This document shows, piece after piece, positions 37,228 to 45,493 of a stretch of 64,000 bases of DNA. The stretch comes from Candidatus Neomarinimicrobiota bacterium (lineage in GTDB: Bacteria > Fidelibacterota > Marinisomatia > SCGC-AAA003-L08 > TS1B11). The stretch is from assembly GCA_022560655.1 (NCBI GenBank), contig JADFSS010000001.1, forward strand, positions 30,107-94,106. Direction: 5' to 3'. The position numbers and the translations under genes are program-made. Numbering within the stretch: the stretch's first letter is position 1; each line of letters opens with the position of its first letter. Under the pieces are notes generated by a model, which worked only from the letters and a program-made list of their open reading frames with translations, was not told the DNA's origin and did no database searches.

Positions 37228-37229
37228 GG

Positions 37230-37541
37230 CTAGCCTCTCATCTCGCGGGCTTCGTCCAGGTTGACCGTGCCAAACGATTTGTACATATTAATGATGATGG
37301 CCAGTGCCACGGCGACTTCCGAGGCCGCCATGACAATGACGAATAGTGCAAAAATATGCCCCGGGAGGTTTTCGGACAGGGCACCGAAGCGGTTGAAGGC
37401 CACAAAATTGAGGTTGGCGGAGTTGAGAATCAGTTCGATGCCCATGAGCACCGCCACGCCGTTACGCCGGGTCATGACGGCATAGAGGCCGAGGCAGAAG
37501 AGGATCATGCTCAGGAACAGGTAGGACTGGAGACTATGCAT
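37230..37541 (-). CDS. nuoK: Complex I subunit K, 11-subunit set
   Basis: Three-helix subunit of 103 residues with the TM2 Glu in VLMGIELILNSANLNFVAF and the TM3 Glu in IVMAASEVAVALAIIINMY. The ATG overlaps the nuoJ stop by eight bases. Confidence 0.95.
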   Translation of the reverse strand: MHSLQSYLFLSMILFCLGLYAVMTRRNGVAVLMGIELILNSANLNFVAFNRFGALSENLPGHIFALFVIVMAASEVAVALAIIINMYKSFGTVNLDEAREMRG

Positions 37542-38028
37542 GCTCGCGCCGTGAAAGATAGGCCGCCCCCAGCAGGGCCAGCAGCAGCAGGATACCGGCT
37601 ACCTCGAAGTGGAGCAGGTAGGTTGTCAACAGGCTGGTTCCGATCTTCCCCACCGTACTCTCGACGGTCTCGATTTCCCCCTGGTGCCAGGGCGTCCGGA
37701 AAAGCAGTGCCGAGAGCCCGATGAATATGACAAACACGATCCCCCCGGCGATAAACTTGTTGGGCATGCTGGTCTGGATCAACACCGGCGAGGTGATGCG
37801 ATTGGTGAGCATGACGCCAAAAATGATCAGGACAAGTATGCCTCCTACATAGATGATCACCTGGGTGGCGGCCAGAAAGTCGGCATACAGGAATACATAG
37901 AGGCCGGCAACGCCAAAGAGGGTACCCATGAGCGCCACAGCCGAGTGCACCAGATTGGGCGAGGTCACCACCCAGAAGCCAGAGACCACCACCAACACGG
38001 CCACGCCGGTGAAGGCCAATTCACCCAC
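37534..38028 (-). CDS. nuoJ: Complex I subunit J, 11-subunit set
   Basis: Five-helix membrane subunit of 164 residues. The GLYVFLYADFLAATQVIIYVGGILVLIIFGVML stretch is typical. GTG start six bases after the nuoI stop; overlaps nuoK by eight bases. Confidence 0.94.
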   Translation of the reverse strand: MGELAFTGVAVLVVVSGFWVVTSPNLVHSAVALMGTLFGVAGLYVFLYADFLAATQVIIYVGGILVLIIFGVMLTNRITSPVLIQTSMPNKFIAGGIVFVIFIGLSALLFRTPWHQGEIETVESTVGKIGTSLLTTYLLHFEVAGILLLLALLGAAYLSRREHA

Positions 38029-38034
38029 GCCGGC

Positions 38035-39294
38035 TTAAGCCTCCAGCTGGGCGAGGACGGCTTCGGTCTCGCTGTCCAGTTTGCCCAGGTCGGCAAGGGT
38101 AGCTTTGATCTCCGCCGCCGCAGCTCGGGCCGATCCTCCCTGGCGCAAAGTTTTGTTAAGGATGGATTTGGCCTTGCCCCGCGCCACGCGGTCCTGGATA
38201 CCGTTCAGGACTGACAGATCGAGCTTGCCCCCCGGTTCAGCGCCCTTGGAAGGGGCCGGTTCCTCAGCCGGCGCAGCCTCCGCGGCGGGTTCAGCGGCGA
38301 CTTCTTCGGCCGCGGGTGCGTCGGGCTCAGCCGCTACCGGTTCCGCACCACCGGGCTGCTGAATCATCGCCTCCGCCAGCTGCGCCACCACCGTTGCCAC
38401 CGCCGGCGTCAGCTTGCCCACCGCATCCAGGGCGGCTTTGGTCTGCTCGGCCACCTCGGGAGCGGCCTTCCCGGCCCGGACGGCTCCGAAGGCTGCTTTC
38501 TTGGCCAGACCACGCGTAACCCGGTCCTCAATTGCCCCCAGCAGGGCCAGGTCCATCTTGGGCTCAGTGAGCGCCTGCTTGGCTTTGGGCTTAGCGGTAG
38601 GCTCGGCCTCCGCGGCGGGCTTGGCCTCCCCGTCCGGTTCGGGCACAGCGGCGGCGGGGGCGGCAGCGGGCTGACGGTACTGGTCACGCCGCTCCTGGCG
38701 CTTGAGCCGGGGGTTGGACATGCCCGCCATGTCGGCCACCGCGCTGACCTCCACGTCGGTAGCGGTGGCAAACTGATAAACCAGGCCATCCCGGTTGGCG
38801 AGCGAATATTCGTAGTCAATGGGGTGCTTTTCCTCGTTGGGGCCGCCCACCATGTAGATGCACTCCTCCGGGCAGGGATAGACGCACAGGTTGCAGTACA
38901 TGCACTCCGCCATGTCGATGTCGAACCGGGTGACCAGCAGTCGCTTGGCCGTGCCGTTGGAGGTGGCGCTGGTCTGGGTGGCTCCCGGCACCGCTCCCAG
39001 CTCAGTCTCCTTAGGGACCTTCAGGGTCTCAATCTTGATGCAGTCCACGGGGCAGACGCGTTCGCACTGCAGACAGCCGATGCAGTCGTCGATGTCCACG
39101 TGCAGACGGGAACGAATGACGTTGTACTGGGCGTGGTCGAATCCGATGTGCCGTTCAGGGATGGGCCAGCGCTCATGGGGATACTGGAGGGTGGCGTTGA
39201 GCCTCTTCTTGCCGATAAAGTGATGCAGCGTGACACGCATGCCATCCCACAGGGAGGACACGGCGGAACCGATATTGCCGAAATAGCCGCTCAT
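38035..39294 (-). CDS. nuoI: Complex I subunit I with a long C-terminal extension, 11-subunit set
   Basis: A 419-residue NuoI, more than twice the usual size. Residues 1-200 are a normal two-cluster NuoI: CIGCLQCERVCPVDC (71-85) and CMYCNLCVYPCPEEC (131-145), with the extra loop between clusters seen in ferredoxin-type complexes. Residues 207-245 are an Ala/Pro/Glu/Lys-rich linker. A helical unit (246-310, starting KMDLALLGAIEDRVTRG) is followed by a second linker (311-356) and a related unit (357-419, starting KLDLSVLNGIQDRVARG). The reading frame is continuous to a stop six bases before nuoJ, so this is not a frameshift fusion. The tail's function is unknown. Confidence 0.93.
   Translation of the reverse strand: MSGYFGNIGSAVSSLWDGMRVTLHHFIGKKRLNATLQYPHERWPIPERHIGFDHAQYNVIRSRLHVDIDDCIGCLQCERVCPVDCIKIETLKVPKETELGAVPGATQTSATSNGTAKRLLVTRFDIDMAECMYCNLCVYPCPEECIYMVGGPNEEKHPIDYEYSLANRDGLVYQFATATDVEVSAVADMAGMSNPRLKRQERRDQYRQPAAAPAAAVPEPDGEAKPAAEAEPTAKPKAKQALTEPKMDLALLGAIEDRVTRGLAKKAAFGAVRAGKAAPEVAEQTKAALDAVGKLTPAVATVVAQLAEAMIQQPGGAEPVAAEPDAPAAEEVAAEPAAEAAPAEEPAPSKGAEPGGKLDLSVLNGIQDRVARGKAKSILNKTLRQGGSARAAAAEIKATLADLGKLDSETEAVLAQLEA
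38041..38559 (-). repeat. Duplicated helical unit encoded in the nuoI C-terminal tail
   Basis: Codons 246-308 (38371-38559) and 357-418 (38041-38226) encode two related units of about 62 residues. Matching positions include K-[ML]-DL-x2-L-x-[AG]-I-x-DRV-x-RG-x-[AK]-K near the start of each, an A-E-x-[TI]-K-A-[AT]-L segment in the middle and a [DA]-x-[VL]-GKL followed by V-x-AQL-E-A at the end. Spacing is Ala/Pro/Glu-rich (positions 311-356). The relation is visible at protein level, not as a DNA repeat. Confidence 0.75.
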
Positions 39295-39313
39295 GAACCG
39301 GGTGGCCCCGCCG

Positions 39314-40438
39314 CTAGGCGAAGAGCAGCTCCCACACCCCGACGAAAAAGATATTGGCCAGCGCGAAGGGGATGAACACTTTCCAGGCGGTGTACATGAG
39401 TTGGTCCACCCGCAAGCGAGGGAAAGTCCAGCGGAACCACATCATGACGAATATCAGGAAGACGACCTTGGCAAATACCCAGAAGACACCCCACAGAGGA
39501 CCTTCCAGAAAGTACCAGCCGCTGCCAACCCCCACCAGGCGCAGCAGGCTCCCCACCGGCGAGAGCCAGCCGCCCAGGAAAACGATGGCGGCCATCAGCG
39601 AGATAATGACCATACTGGCGTACTCGGACAGGAAGAAGATGGCCCAGCGGAAGCCGGAATATTCGGTCATATAGCCGGCCACCAGCTCGGACTCGGCCTC
39701 GGGGAGATCGAACGGCGTGCGGTTGACCTCAGCGATGCCGGAGATCAAGAATATGACAAAAGCCACCACGGTAAACGGGCTGTGAACCAGAAACCAGCGA
39801 TGCTGCTCCTGCCAGAGGACGATCTCGCTGAACTGCAGGCTACCCGCCACCATGACCACCAGCAGCAGAGACATGCCCACAGGCAGTTCATAGCTGATAA
39901 TCTGGGCGGCAGAACGCATGGCGCCGTAGAGCGACCACTTGTTGTTGGAGGCCCAGCCCGACAGTATGATGCCGATGACGCCCACCGAGCTGATGGCGGT
40001 GACGTAGAAGACGCCGATGTTGAAGTCCGAGATGACCAGCCCGTAACCAACGGGCAGTCCGATGAAAGCCAGGAAGGCGGCGCCGAACAGGATAAACGGC
40101 CCCAGGATAAACAGTTTGCGGTCGGCCTGAGCAGGAATGATGTCTTCTTTCAGCACCAGCTTGAGGGCATCCGCCAGGGTTTGACCAATGCCGCCCCAGA
40201 AGCGTTTGCCCCCTTTGAAGCCAAACAGCCCGACCTCCATGGGGCCCAGGCGATCCTGCATAAAGGCCGAAATTTTGCGCTCAGCATAAACAGCCACCAG
40301 CGCGTTGACCGCCATAAACAGGAACACCCCGACGCCCAAGACAACCGCCGCAGTGACCAGTGCCAGACCGGTGTTGCCCTCCGGCATGCCGGGCAGCTGG
40401 CCAGCCAGCCTGGTGAGGGAGTCCAGCCAGGAGGTCAT
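39314..40438 (-). CDS. nuoH: Complex I subunit H, 11-subunit set
   Basis: A 374-residue quinone-site membrane subunit. Marks are AERKISAFMQDRLGPMEVG, KEDIIPAQADRKLF and AEVNRTPFDLPEAESELVAGYMTEYSGFRWA. The loop between the first two marks is longer than in the other copy (FGFKGGKRFWGGIGQTLADALK). The start overlaps the nuoD stop by four bases. Confidence 0.96.
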   Translation of the reverse strand: MTSWLDSLTRLAGQLPGMPEGNTGLALVTAAVVLGVGVFLFMAVNALVAVYAERKISAFMQDRLGPMEVGLFGFKGGKRFWGGIGQTLADALKLVLKEDIIPAQADRKLFILGPFILFGAAFLAFIGLPVGYGLVISDFNIGVFYVTAISSVGVIGIILSGWASNNKWSLYGAMRSAAQIISYELPVGMSLLLVVMVAGSLQFSEIVLWQEQHRWFLVHSPFTVVAFVIFLISGIAEVNRTPFDLPEAESELVAGYMTEYSGFRWAIFFLSEYASMVIISLMAAIVFLGGWLSPVGSLLRLVGVGSGWYFLEGPLWGVFWVFAKVVFLIFVMMWFRWTFPRLRVDQLMYTAWKVFIPFALANIFFVGVWELLFA

Positions 40439-41586
40439 CGGTCTACCTCGCCCAGGACGATGTCGATGCTGCCTAAAATGGTCACCAGGTCAGAAATCAT
40501 CCAGCCGGCGGAGATTTCATTGATGACCGAAAGGTTGCAGAAACAAGGTGAGCGCATCTTGACCCGGTAAGGCTTGGGTGAGCCGTCGCTGATGATGTAG
40601 AACCCCAGGTCGCCCCGGGGATTTTCGGCCCGGAAATAGATTTCGCCTTTGGGAGGCCGAATTTTCTTGGGCACAGCGGCTTGTACATCCCCTTCGGCGG
40701 GCAGCATGGCCAGCGCCTGGCGGACAATCTTGGCGCTCTCACGCATTTCCTGGATCCGAACGAAGTAGCGGTCCCAGCAGTCGCCCACCGTGCCCATCTC
40801 GCCATGGCCCACGATGACGTCAAAATCGAAGCGGTCGTAGATGGAATAGGGCTCGTTTCGGCGTAGGTCCCAATCGACGCCAGAGGCGCGCAGCATGGGT
40901 CCGGTACAGCCATAGTTGATGGCTACTTCCGGTGTCAACACACCCAGGTCAGCCGTGCGTTCGATAAAGATCTTGTTGTATGTAAGCAGGCGGTTGTATT
41001 CGTCTATCTGGGGCAGGAAGTAGTCCAGAAATTCAACGGTGTACTGCACAAAGTTGGGGGGCAGGTCGTGTGAAACACCACCGATCCAGATATAGTTGTA
41101 TAGCAGCCTGGCGCCGCAGGTGTACTCAAAGAGGTCGAGGATGCGCTCACGGTCGCGGAAGGTGTAGGTAAAGGGGGTGATTCCGCCCACATCCAGGCCG
41201 AAGGTACCCGTCGCCATGAGGTGGCTTGCAATGCGCTGGAGCTCGGCCATGATGACCCGGATAATCTCCACCTTGTCAGAGACCTCCAGTCCCATGAGCC
41301 GCTCCACGGCCATGGCGTAGACATGGTTGTTGTTCATGGAGGCCAGGTAATCGCAGCGGTCGGTGAAGGGGGTAATCTGCTCGTAGGAGAGGTTTTCGCT
41401 GTGCTTCTCAAAGCAGCGGTGCAGGTAGCCCAGGTGGGGCTCGATGTGGGTGACGATCTCGCCATCGGTGCGAATGCGCAAGCGCAGTACCCCGTGGGTG
41501 CTGGGATGCTGGGGCCCCATGTTCAGGATCATCTCTTCGCCTTCCACGGCGCCGAAGCCTTTGGGCAGCTGATCAGTATTCGTCAT
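40435..41586 (-). CDS. nuoD: Complex I subunit D, 11-subunit set
   Basis: A 383-residue quinone-pocket subunit with NMGPQHPSTHGVLRLRIRTDG and LGYLHRCFEKHSENLSYEQ. No CxxC pairs of the hydrogenase kind are present at either end, so this is a quinone-reducing complex and not a membrane-bound hydrogenase. It overlaps nuoC by four bases. Confidence 0.96.
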   Translation of the reverse strand: MTNTDQLPKGFGAVEGEEMILNMGPQHPSTHGVLRLRIRTDGEIVTHIEPHLGYLHRCFEKHSENLSYEQITPFTDRCDYLASMNNNHVYAMAVERLMGLEVSDKVEIIRVIMAELQRIASHLMATGTFGLDVGGITPFTYTFRDRERILDLFEYTCGARLLYNYIWIGGVSHDLPPNFVQYTVEFLDYFLPQIDEYNRLLTYNKIFIERTADLGVLTPEVAINYGCTGPMLRASGVDWDLRRNEPYSIYDRFDFDVIVGHGEMGTVGDCWDRYFVRIQEMRESAKIVRQALAMLPAEGDVQAAVPKKIRPPKGEIYFRAENPRGDLGFYIISDGSPKPYRVKMRSPCFCNLSVINEISAGWMISDLVTILGSIDIVLGEVDR

Positions 41587-42074
41587 TCCCAGCCGCGCTT
41601 GTCTTTGGGCACTGAGATGCCGTGGTAATAGTCCTGCGTCACGTAATCTTTTCTCAGGGGGTAATTCTCCCAGTCCTCCGGCAGCAGGATGCGCCGCAAG
41701 TCGGGGTGCCCCTCGAAAGTGATGCCGAAAAGGTCATAGGCCTCGCGCTCATGCCAGTCTGCGGTTCGCCAGAGCTGGGCCACCGATGGGATGCTGCCGC
41801 CATCGCGTGACACCTCGATGCGTACCTCCAGCGTGTGGAAATGGGTCATGGAGTGCAAATTGTAGGCTACACCCAGCGACTCGTCGGGACCCTTGTCGTA
41901 GCCGGAAACGCACATCAACGAATCGAACTGTAACGCCGCATCAGCTTTCAACAGCTGGGCGACCGCCAACCAGTTTTCGGCCTTGATCTGCATGTGGCGG
42001 GCCTCATCCTCGAGCGGCACCAGTGCCTTCGGGTTTGCCTCGGCCACTTTTGCAACGATAGCGGCGAAGTCCAT
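41583..42074 (-). CDS. nuoC: Complex I subunit C, 11-subunit set
   Basis: A 163-residue 30-kDa-family subunit. HEREAYDLFGITFEGHPDLRRILLPEDWENYPLRKDY is the clear signature. ATG at 42074, 20 bases after nuoB; overlaps nuoD by four bases. Confidence 0.95.
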   Translation of the reverse strand: MDFAAIVAKVAEANPKALVPLEDEARHMQIKAENWLAVAQLLKADAALQFDSLMCVSGYDKGPDESLGVAYNLHSMTHFHTLEVRIEVSRDGGSIPSVAQLWRTADWHEREAYDLFGITFEGHPDLRRILLPEDWENYPLRKDYVTQDYYHGISVPKDKRGWE

Positions 42075-42094
42075 CTAGTGGGCAACCCTTGGGG

Positions 42095-42589
42095 TCACGC
42101 CACCTTCCGGAGGGGGGTGTCCGACTTGATCTGCTTCTGCAGCTCAAGCAGACCCTGAATGAGCGCCTCTGGGCGTGGCGGACAGCCGGGCACGTATACA
42201 TCCACCGGGATGATCAGATCGACCCCTTTGAGGACGTGGTAGCCGTATTGCCAATAGGGGCCGCCGCTGTTGGCACAGCTACCCATAGAAATAACGTATT
42301 TGGGGTTAGCCATCTGCTCATAGAGCCGCTTGATGCGCGTGGACATTTTCATGGTCACGGTGCCGGCCACGATCATCGTGTCTGCCTGCCGGGGCGATGC
42401 CCGAGGCATGGCTCCAAACCGCTCCAGATCGTGGCGCGGCGCCGCAGCGGCCATCATCTCGATGGCGCAGCAGGCCAGGCCAAACTGGAAATACCACTGC
42501 GATCCGGCTCGAGCCCAATTTACCAGCTGGTCGATCTGTCCTACGAGAACGTTATCCGGATCGAAGCGATGAACGAGCGAGGCATCCAT
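42095..42589 (-). CDS. nuoB: Complex I subunit B ([4Fe-4S] N2), 11-subunit set
   Basis: A 164-residue subunit with N2 ligands in [12 protein letters not shown] (adjacent Cys pair), [12 protein letters not shown] and [12 protein letters not shown]. It has a [22 protein letters not shown] segment typical of ferredoxin-linked and cyanobacterial forms. The 52-base gap to nuoA contains no evident feature. Confidence 0.95.
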   Translation of the reverse strand: MDASLVHRFDPDNVLVGQIDQLVNWARAGSQWYFQFGLACCAIEMMAAAAPRHDLERFGAMPRASPRQADTMIVAGTVTMKMSTRIKRLYEQMANPKYVISMGSCANSGGPYWQYGYHVLKGVDLIIPVDVYVPGCPPRPEALIQGLLELQKQIKSDTPLRKVA

Positions 42590-42641
42590 TAGGTGTACCT
42601 TTTTAAAGGGATGAACATGGGGTGGTCAACAGCGAGGACGC

Positions 42642-43055
42642 TTAGCTTTGGGGCTCGGACAGTTCCGAATAGCGCCCGCGACCGTAGGGGATGGCCATTT
42701 TTACCCAATCAAGGTCGCGGCGGCGCCAGACCGCCACCAGCCCCACCGTGAGGACGAACAGGAAAATCAGCATCTCCACAAAGGCAACCAGGCCAAGCTC
42801 CTTAAACACCACGGCCCAGGGGAACAGCAGCACCACCTCGACGTCGAAGATGAGAAAGATCAATGCGATGACGTAGAAACGGATATTGAACTGGACCCAT
42901 GCACTGCCCTCGACCTCTTCCCCACACTCGTAGGGCGATTGTTTCAGGGCACCAGGCTTAAACGGGGCCACCAGCCGCTGCGTAATCAGGCCAGCCGCAA
43001 TCATGAGTACGGAAATGATGGCAAAAATCGGTATCGGCGCAAAATCGCTATACAA
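42642..43055 (-). CDS. nuoA: Complex I subunit A, 11-subunit set; first gene of the nuo run
   Basis: Three-helix subunit of 137 residues with the loop QSPYECGEEVEGSAWVQFNIRFYVIALIFLIFDVEVVLLFPWAV, including the standard PYECG motif. The TTG start at 43055 has GGGGAC about eight bases upstream. The 185-base region between this gene and the divergent proline dehydrogenase must hold the promoter for the run; a TTGACT at 43132-43127 (minus) is a possible -35 box, but no clear -10 box follows at the right spacing. Confidence 0.95.
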   Translation of the reverse strand: MYSDFAPIPIFAIISVLMIAAGLITQRLVAPFKPGALKQSPYECGEEVEGSAWVQFNIRFYVIALIFLIFDVEVVLLFPWAVVFKELGLVAFVEMLIFLFVLTVGLVAVWRRRDLDWVKMAIPYGRGRYSELSEPQS

Positions 43056-43182
43056 CTTTCGTCCCCTTTTCGGATTGCATCCTCACCAATAGCAAGGTAG
43101 AAAAGTTACCCTATTCCCGAAAATCAAGTCAAGGCATTCCCCCCGCACCTAATGACCTCCAGCTGCCCGCACTAACCGACTC

Positions 43183-43198
43183 GCAGTCGCGCGACTGC
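43183..43198. promoter_or_regulatory. Perfect 16-base palindrome, possible operator
   Basis: The bases gcagtcgcgcgactgc form a perfect palindrome. It lies in the divergent gap between nuoA (minus) and the proline dehydrogenase gene (plus), six bases before a possible -35 box of the latter. The position and symmetry fit a dimeric regulator site. No regulator gene is adjacent. Confidence 0.4.
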
Positions 43199-43203
43199 AA
43201 CCG

Positions 43204-43232
43204 TTGAACCCCTGCTTTGCCGTCGGTAAATT
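43204..43232 (+). promoter_or_regulatory. Possible sigma-70-type promoter for proline dehydrogenase
   Basis: TTGAAC (43204-43209) and TAAATT (43227-43232) are 17 bases apart. The ATG follows only eight bases after the -10 box, which would give a leaderless or almost leaderless mRNA. There is no clear ribosome binding site before this ATG, consistent with that reading. Weak match to consensus, so tentative. Confidence 0.35.
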
Positions 43233-43240
43233 CGCCGACC

Positions 43241-44143
43241 ATGTCCTGGGGACTGCACAGTCTGCTGGTTGCAACGCTGCCCTACCTGCCCAAGAGACTG
43301 GTGGGCCTGTTCGCCCGCCGCTATATCCCAGGTGAAACCGAGCACGATGCGCTGGTGGTGACAGAGGACCTGAACCGACAGGGATTCGAGGTGACGCTTG
43401 ATATCCTTGGCGAGCATGTGCAACACGAATCCGAGGCGGCGGGAGTGGCCGCTGCCTACGTGCACCTCTATCACTCCATCGCCGAGCGGGGACTCCGCGC
43501 CAATGTCTCGCTGAAGCCAACCCACCTGGGGCTAGATTTGGGTTTTCAGATCGGCGAGGCGAACCTTGCGCAAGTCCTGGATGCCGCCGCCGCGACGGAT
43601 AATTTCATGCGGCTTGACATGGAGGACTCGCGCCGCACTGATGATACCCTGGTGCTCTACCGTGACTGCCTGCAGCGCTACCCGTGGGTGGGACCGGTCC
43701 TGCAGGCCTACCTCCACCGCAGCCGTGACGACCTGGCCGCGCTCATGTCGCCGCAGCTGAACGTGCGTCTGTGTAAGGGCATCTACCTCGAATCACCTGA
43801 TGTTGCCCTGCAGGACGAACAGGCCATCCGGGACAACTATTTGGCGCTGGTCCACCAGGGCTTTGAAGGGGGGGCCTACCTGGCCATTGCCACCCATGAC
43901 CGGGCACTTATTGATGCTGTGGAGGCGCACATCCGCAGCCGGAACATCCCCCCCTCCCGGTTCGAATTTCAGGTGCTGTATGGCGTTCCCATGGCGGGCA
44001 AACTGGAGGCACTCCTGACGAAGGGATATACGGTGCGGGTCTATCTCCCGTTTGGGGAAACCTGGTACGATTACTCGCTTCGCCGCCTGCAGGAAAACCC
44101 CAAAATGGTCCGCTATATCTTGCGCAACCTTTTACGGAAGTGA
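43241..44143 (+). CDS. Proline dehydrogenase (monofunctional PRODH)
   Basis: FAD enzyme of 300 residues that oxidises proline to pyrroline-5-carboxylate and passes electrons to quinone. The barrel motifs are DILGEHVQ, NVSLKPTHLGLD, FMRLDMEDSRRTDDTL, QAYLHRSRDDL, RLCKGIYLESPDVA, ATHDRALID, FEFQVLYGVP and YLPFGETWYDYSLRRLQENPKM. The last contains the paired arginines that hold the substrate carboxylate. ATG at 43241 replaces a TTG eight codons upstream. The pyrroline-5-carboxylate dehydrogenase is not fused and not nearby. Membrane-side electron delivery to quinone fits the respiratory setting. Confidence 0.94.
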   Translation: MSWGLHSLLVATLPYLPKRLVGLFARRYIPGETEHDALVVTEDLNRQGFEVTLDILGEHVQHESEAAGVAAAYVHLYHSIAERGLRANVSLKPTHLGLDLGFQIGEANLAQVLDAAAATDNFMRLDMEDSRRTDDTLVLYRDCLQRYPWVGPVLQAYLHRSRDDLAALMSPQLNVRLCKGIYLESPDVALQDEQAIRDNYLALVHQGFEGGAYLAIATHDRALIDAVEAHIRSRNIPPSRFEFQVLYGVPMAGKLEALLTKGYTVRVYLPFGETWYDYSLRRLQENPKMVRYILRNLLRK

Positions 44144-44176
44144 GGCGTTTACCCCCTGCCCCGGATTCAACTGCCC

Positions 44177-44593
44177 ATGCCAGAGGACCAGCCTATGCCC
44201 GGCGATAGCGTGATCGAAAGTATCTTGGCCATGAAAACAATCGCGGTGGTGGGTCTTTCACCCAACATGGCGCGCCCCTCCAACGCCGTTTCCCTTTACC
44301 TGCTGGCGCACGGCTATCGCATTATCCCCGTCAACCCGGGCCACGACGAAATCCTGGGCTTGAAGTCCTATCCTGCGCTGCGGGATATTCCCGAGCCCAT
44401 TGACCTGGTCAATGTGTTCCGTCGGCCCGAATATACCCCACAGGTGGCCCAAGCGGCTGTGGACATCGGCGCCAAGGCGCTCTGGCTGCAGTTGGGAATT
44501 GTGAATGATGAGGCGGTTGCCATCGCGGAGGCCGCTGGCCTGCTGGCAGTTCAGGACCGGTGCATGAGGATCGAGCACCGGCTGAGGTCATAG
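44177..44593 (+). CDS. CoA-binding domain protein (YccU-like)
   Basis: A 138-residue Rossmann-fold protein of the CoA-binding family: TIAVVGLSPNMARPSNAVSLYLLAHGYRIIPVNPGHDEILG, then YPALRDIPEPIDLVNVFRRPEYTP, and GAKALWLQLGIVNDEAVAIAEAAGL, ending with the DRCMRIEH motif. Proteins of this sort resemble the CoA-binding part of succinyl-CoA synthetase, but their function is unknown. It follows proline dehydrogenase by 33 bases and ends 18 bases from the convergent nadK; no terminator hairpin is obvious there. Confidence 0.88.
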   Translation: MPEDQPMPGDSVIESILAMKTIAVVGLSPNMARPSNAVSLYLLAHGYRIIPVNPGHDEILGLKSYPALRDIPEPIDLVNVFRRPEYTPQVAQAAVDIGAKALWLQLGIVNDEAVAIAEAAGLLAVQDRCMRIEHRLRS

Positions 44594-44611
44594 CCGGAGC
44601 TGTTGGCCCCA

Positions 44612-45493
44612 TCAGGAGCGGGTACCCTGAGCTTCTCCTGACCAGCCCATTTTTGCCCGCAGCACCTGGAAGTAATCACTGTTGGGCAGCTGAAGCATGT
44701 TGATGTTCCAGCTCGCCCGCCGGATGGTGACCACGGCCTGACTGTCGACCTCCAGCTTGACCTGCCCGTCAAGTATCACCGACACCCCCTCCTGCTCTTC
44801 CTGAAACCGCAGTACGATCCGGTCCGAACTGGGCACAACAATGGGCCGCGCAGAGAGGGAATGGGGACAAATGGGGGTGATAGTCAGCACCTCCAGGCCA
44901 GGGACCACGATAGGACCGCCGGCTGATAACGAATAAGCCGTCGAGCCGGTGGGGGTGGCCACAATGAGCCCGTCAGCCACGTACTCGTTGAGCTTGCGGC
45001 CGGTTATCTCCACCTGGGTCCTGAGCAGCCGTGGGGAACTGCCCCGGTCCACCACCACGTCATTGACTGCGTAGTAGGTCTCCAGCTTGCCGCCGTGCTG
45101 CAAATCCACCGCCAGCACCATGCGCTCCTCCAACCGGTAGTTTCCCGCCAGGACCTCGGTGAGAGCGGTAAAAGTGTCGGCGGCAGGGACCTCTGCCAGA
45201 AACCCCAGCCCGCCCATATGGATACCCAGTATGGGCACGGGCGCCTTGCCGATGATGCGGGCTGTGGACAGGATTGTACCGTCTCCGCCAATGGACAACA
45301 TGGCATCTACATGCCGCGCAATGGTAGCGGTGGAGTAGACTTTAACCGCATCGGGCGGCTGGTATTTGCTACCCACCAGACGATCCGTTATGGCCACCGA
45401 CTTACCTCTTTCCAGCAACCAGTCCACCAGCTCGGGCAGGAGGATCCAAAGGTCGGGCTTCCGGTAATTAGCGATAATGCCCAGCGTTTTCAT
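44612..45493 (-). CDS. nadK: NAD kinase
   Basis: Phosphorylates NAD to NADP. The 293-residue protein has GGDGT at 69-73, the signature GIHMGGLGFLAEV (residues about 90-102), the NDVVVDRG segment, VADGLIVATPTGSTAYSLSAGGPIV and LDGQVKLEV near the C-terminus. The ATG overlaps the xseB stop by four bases. Confidence 0.96.
   Translation of the reverse strand: MKTLGIIANYRKPDLWILLPELVDWLLERGKSVAITDRLVGSKYQPPDAVKVYSTATIARHVDAMLSIGGDGTILSTARIIGKAPVPILGIHMGGLGFLAEVPAADTFTALTEVLAGNYRLEERMVLAVDLQHGGKLETYYAVNDVVVDRGSSPRLLRTQVEITGRKLNEYVADGLIVATPTGSTAYSLSAGGPIVVPGLEVLTITPICPHSLSARPIVVPSSDRIVLRFQEEQEGVSVILDGQVKLEVDSQAVVTIRRASWNINMLQLPNSDYFQVLRAKMGWSGEAQGTRS

Noticed and set aside
39293..40570. Plus-strand open frame of 425 codons
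   Set aside because: Antisense to nuoH and the end of nuoD; composition is that of a mirrored membrane protein, not a gene.
31986..43055. Idea that the 11-gene set is a membrane-bound [NiFe] hydrogenase or Mrp-type antiporter
   Set aside because: NuoD lacks the CxxC pairs for nickel, NuoA, J, K and H are of complex I form, and no Mrp subunits such as MrpE, F or G are seen.
44594..44611. Bidirectional terminator between the convergent CoA-binding and nadK genes
   Set aside because: Only 18 bases separate the genes and there is no GC-rich stem followed by T on either strand.
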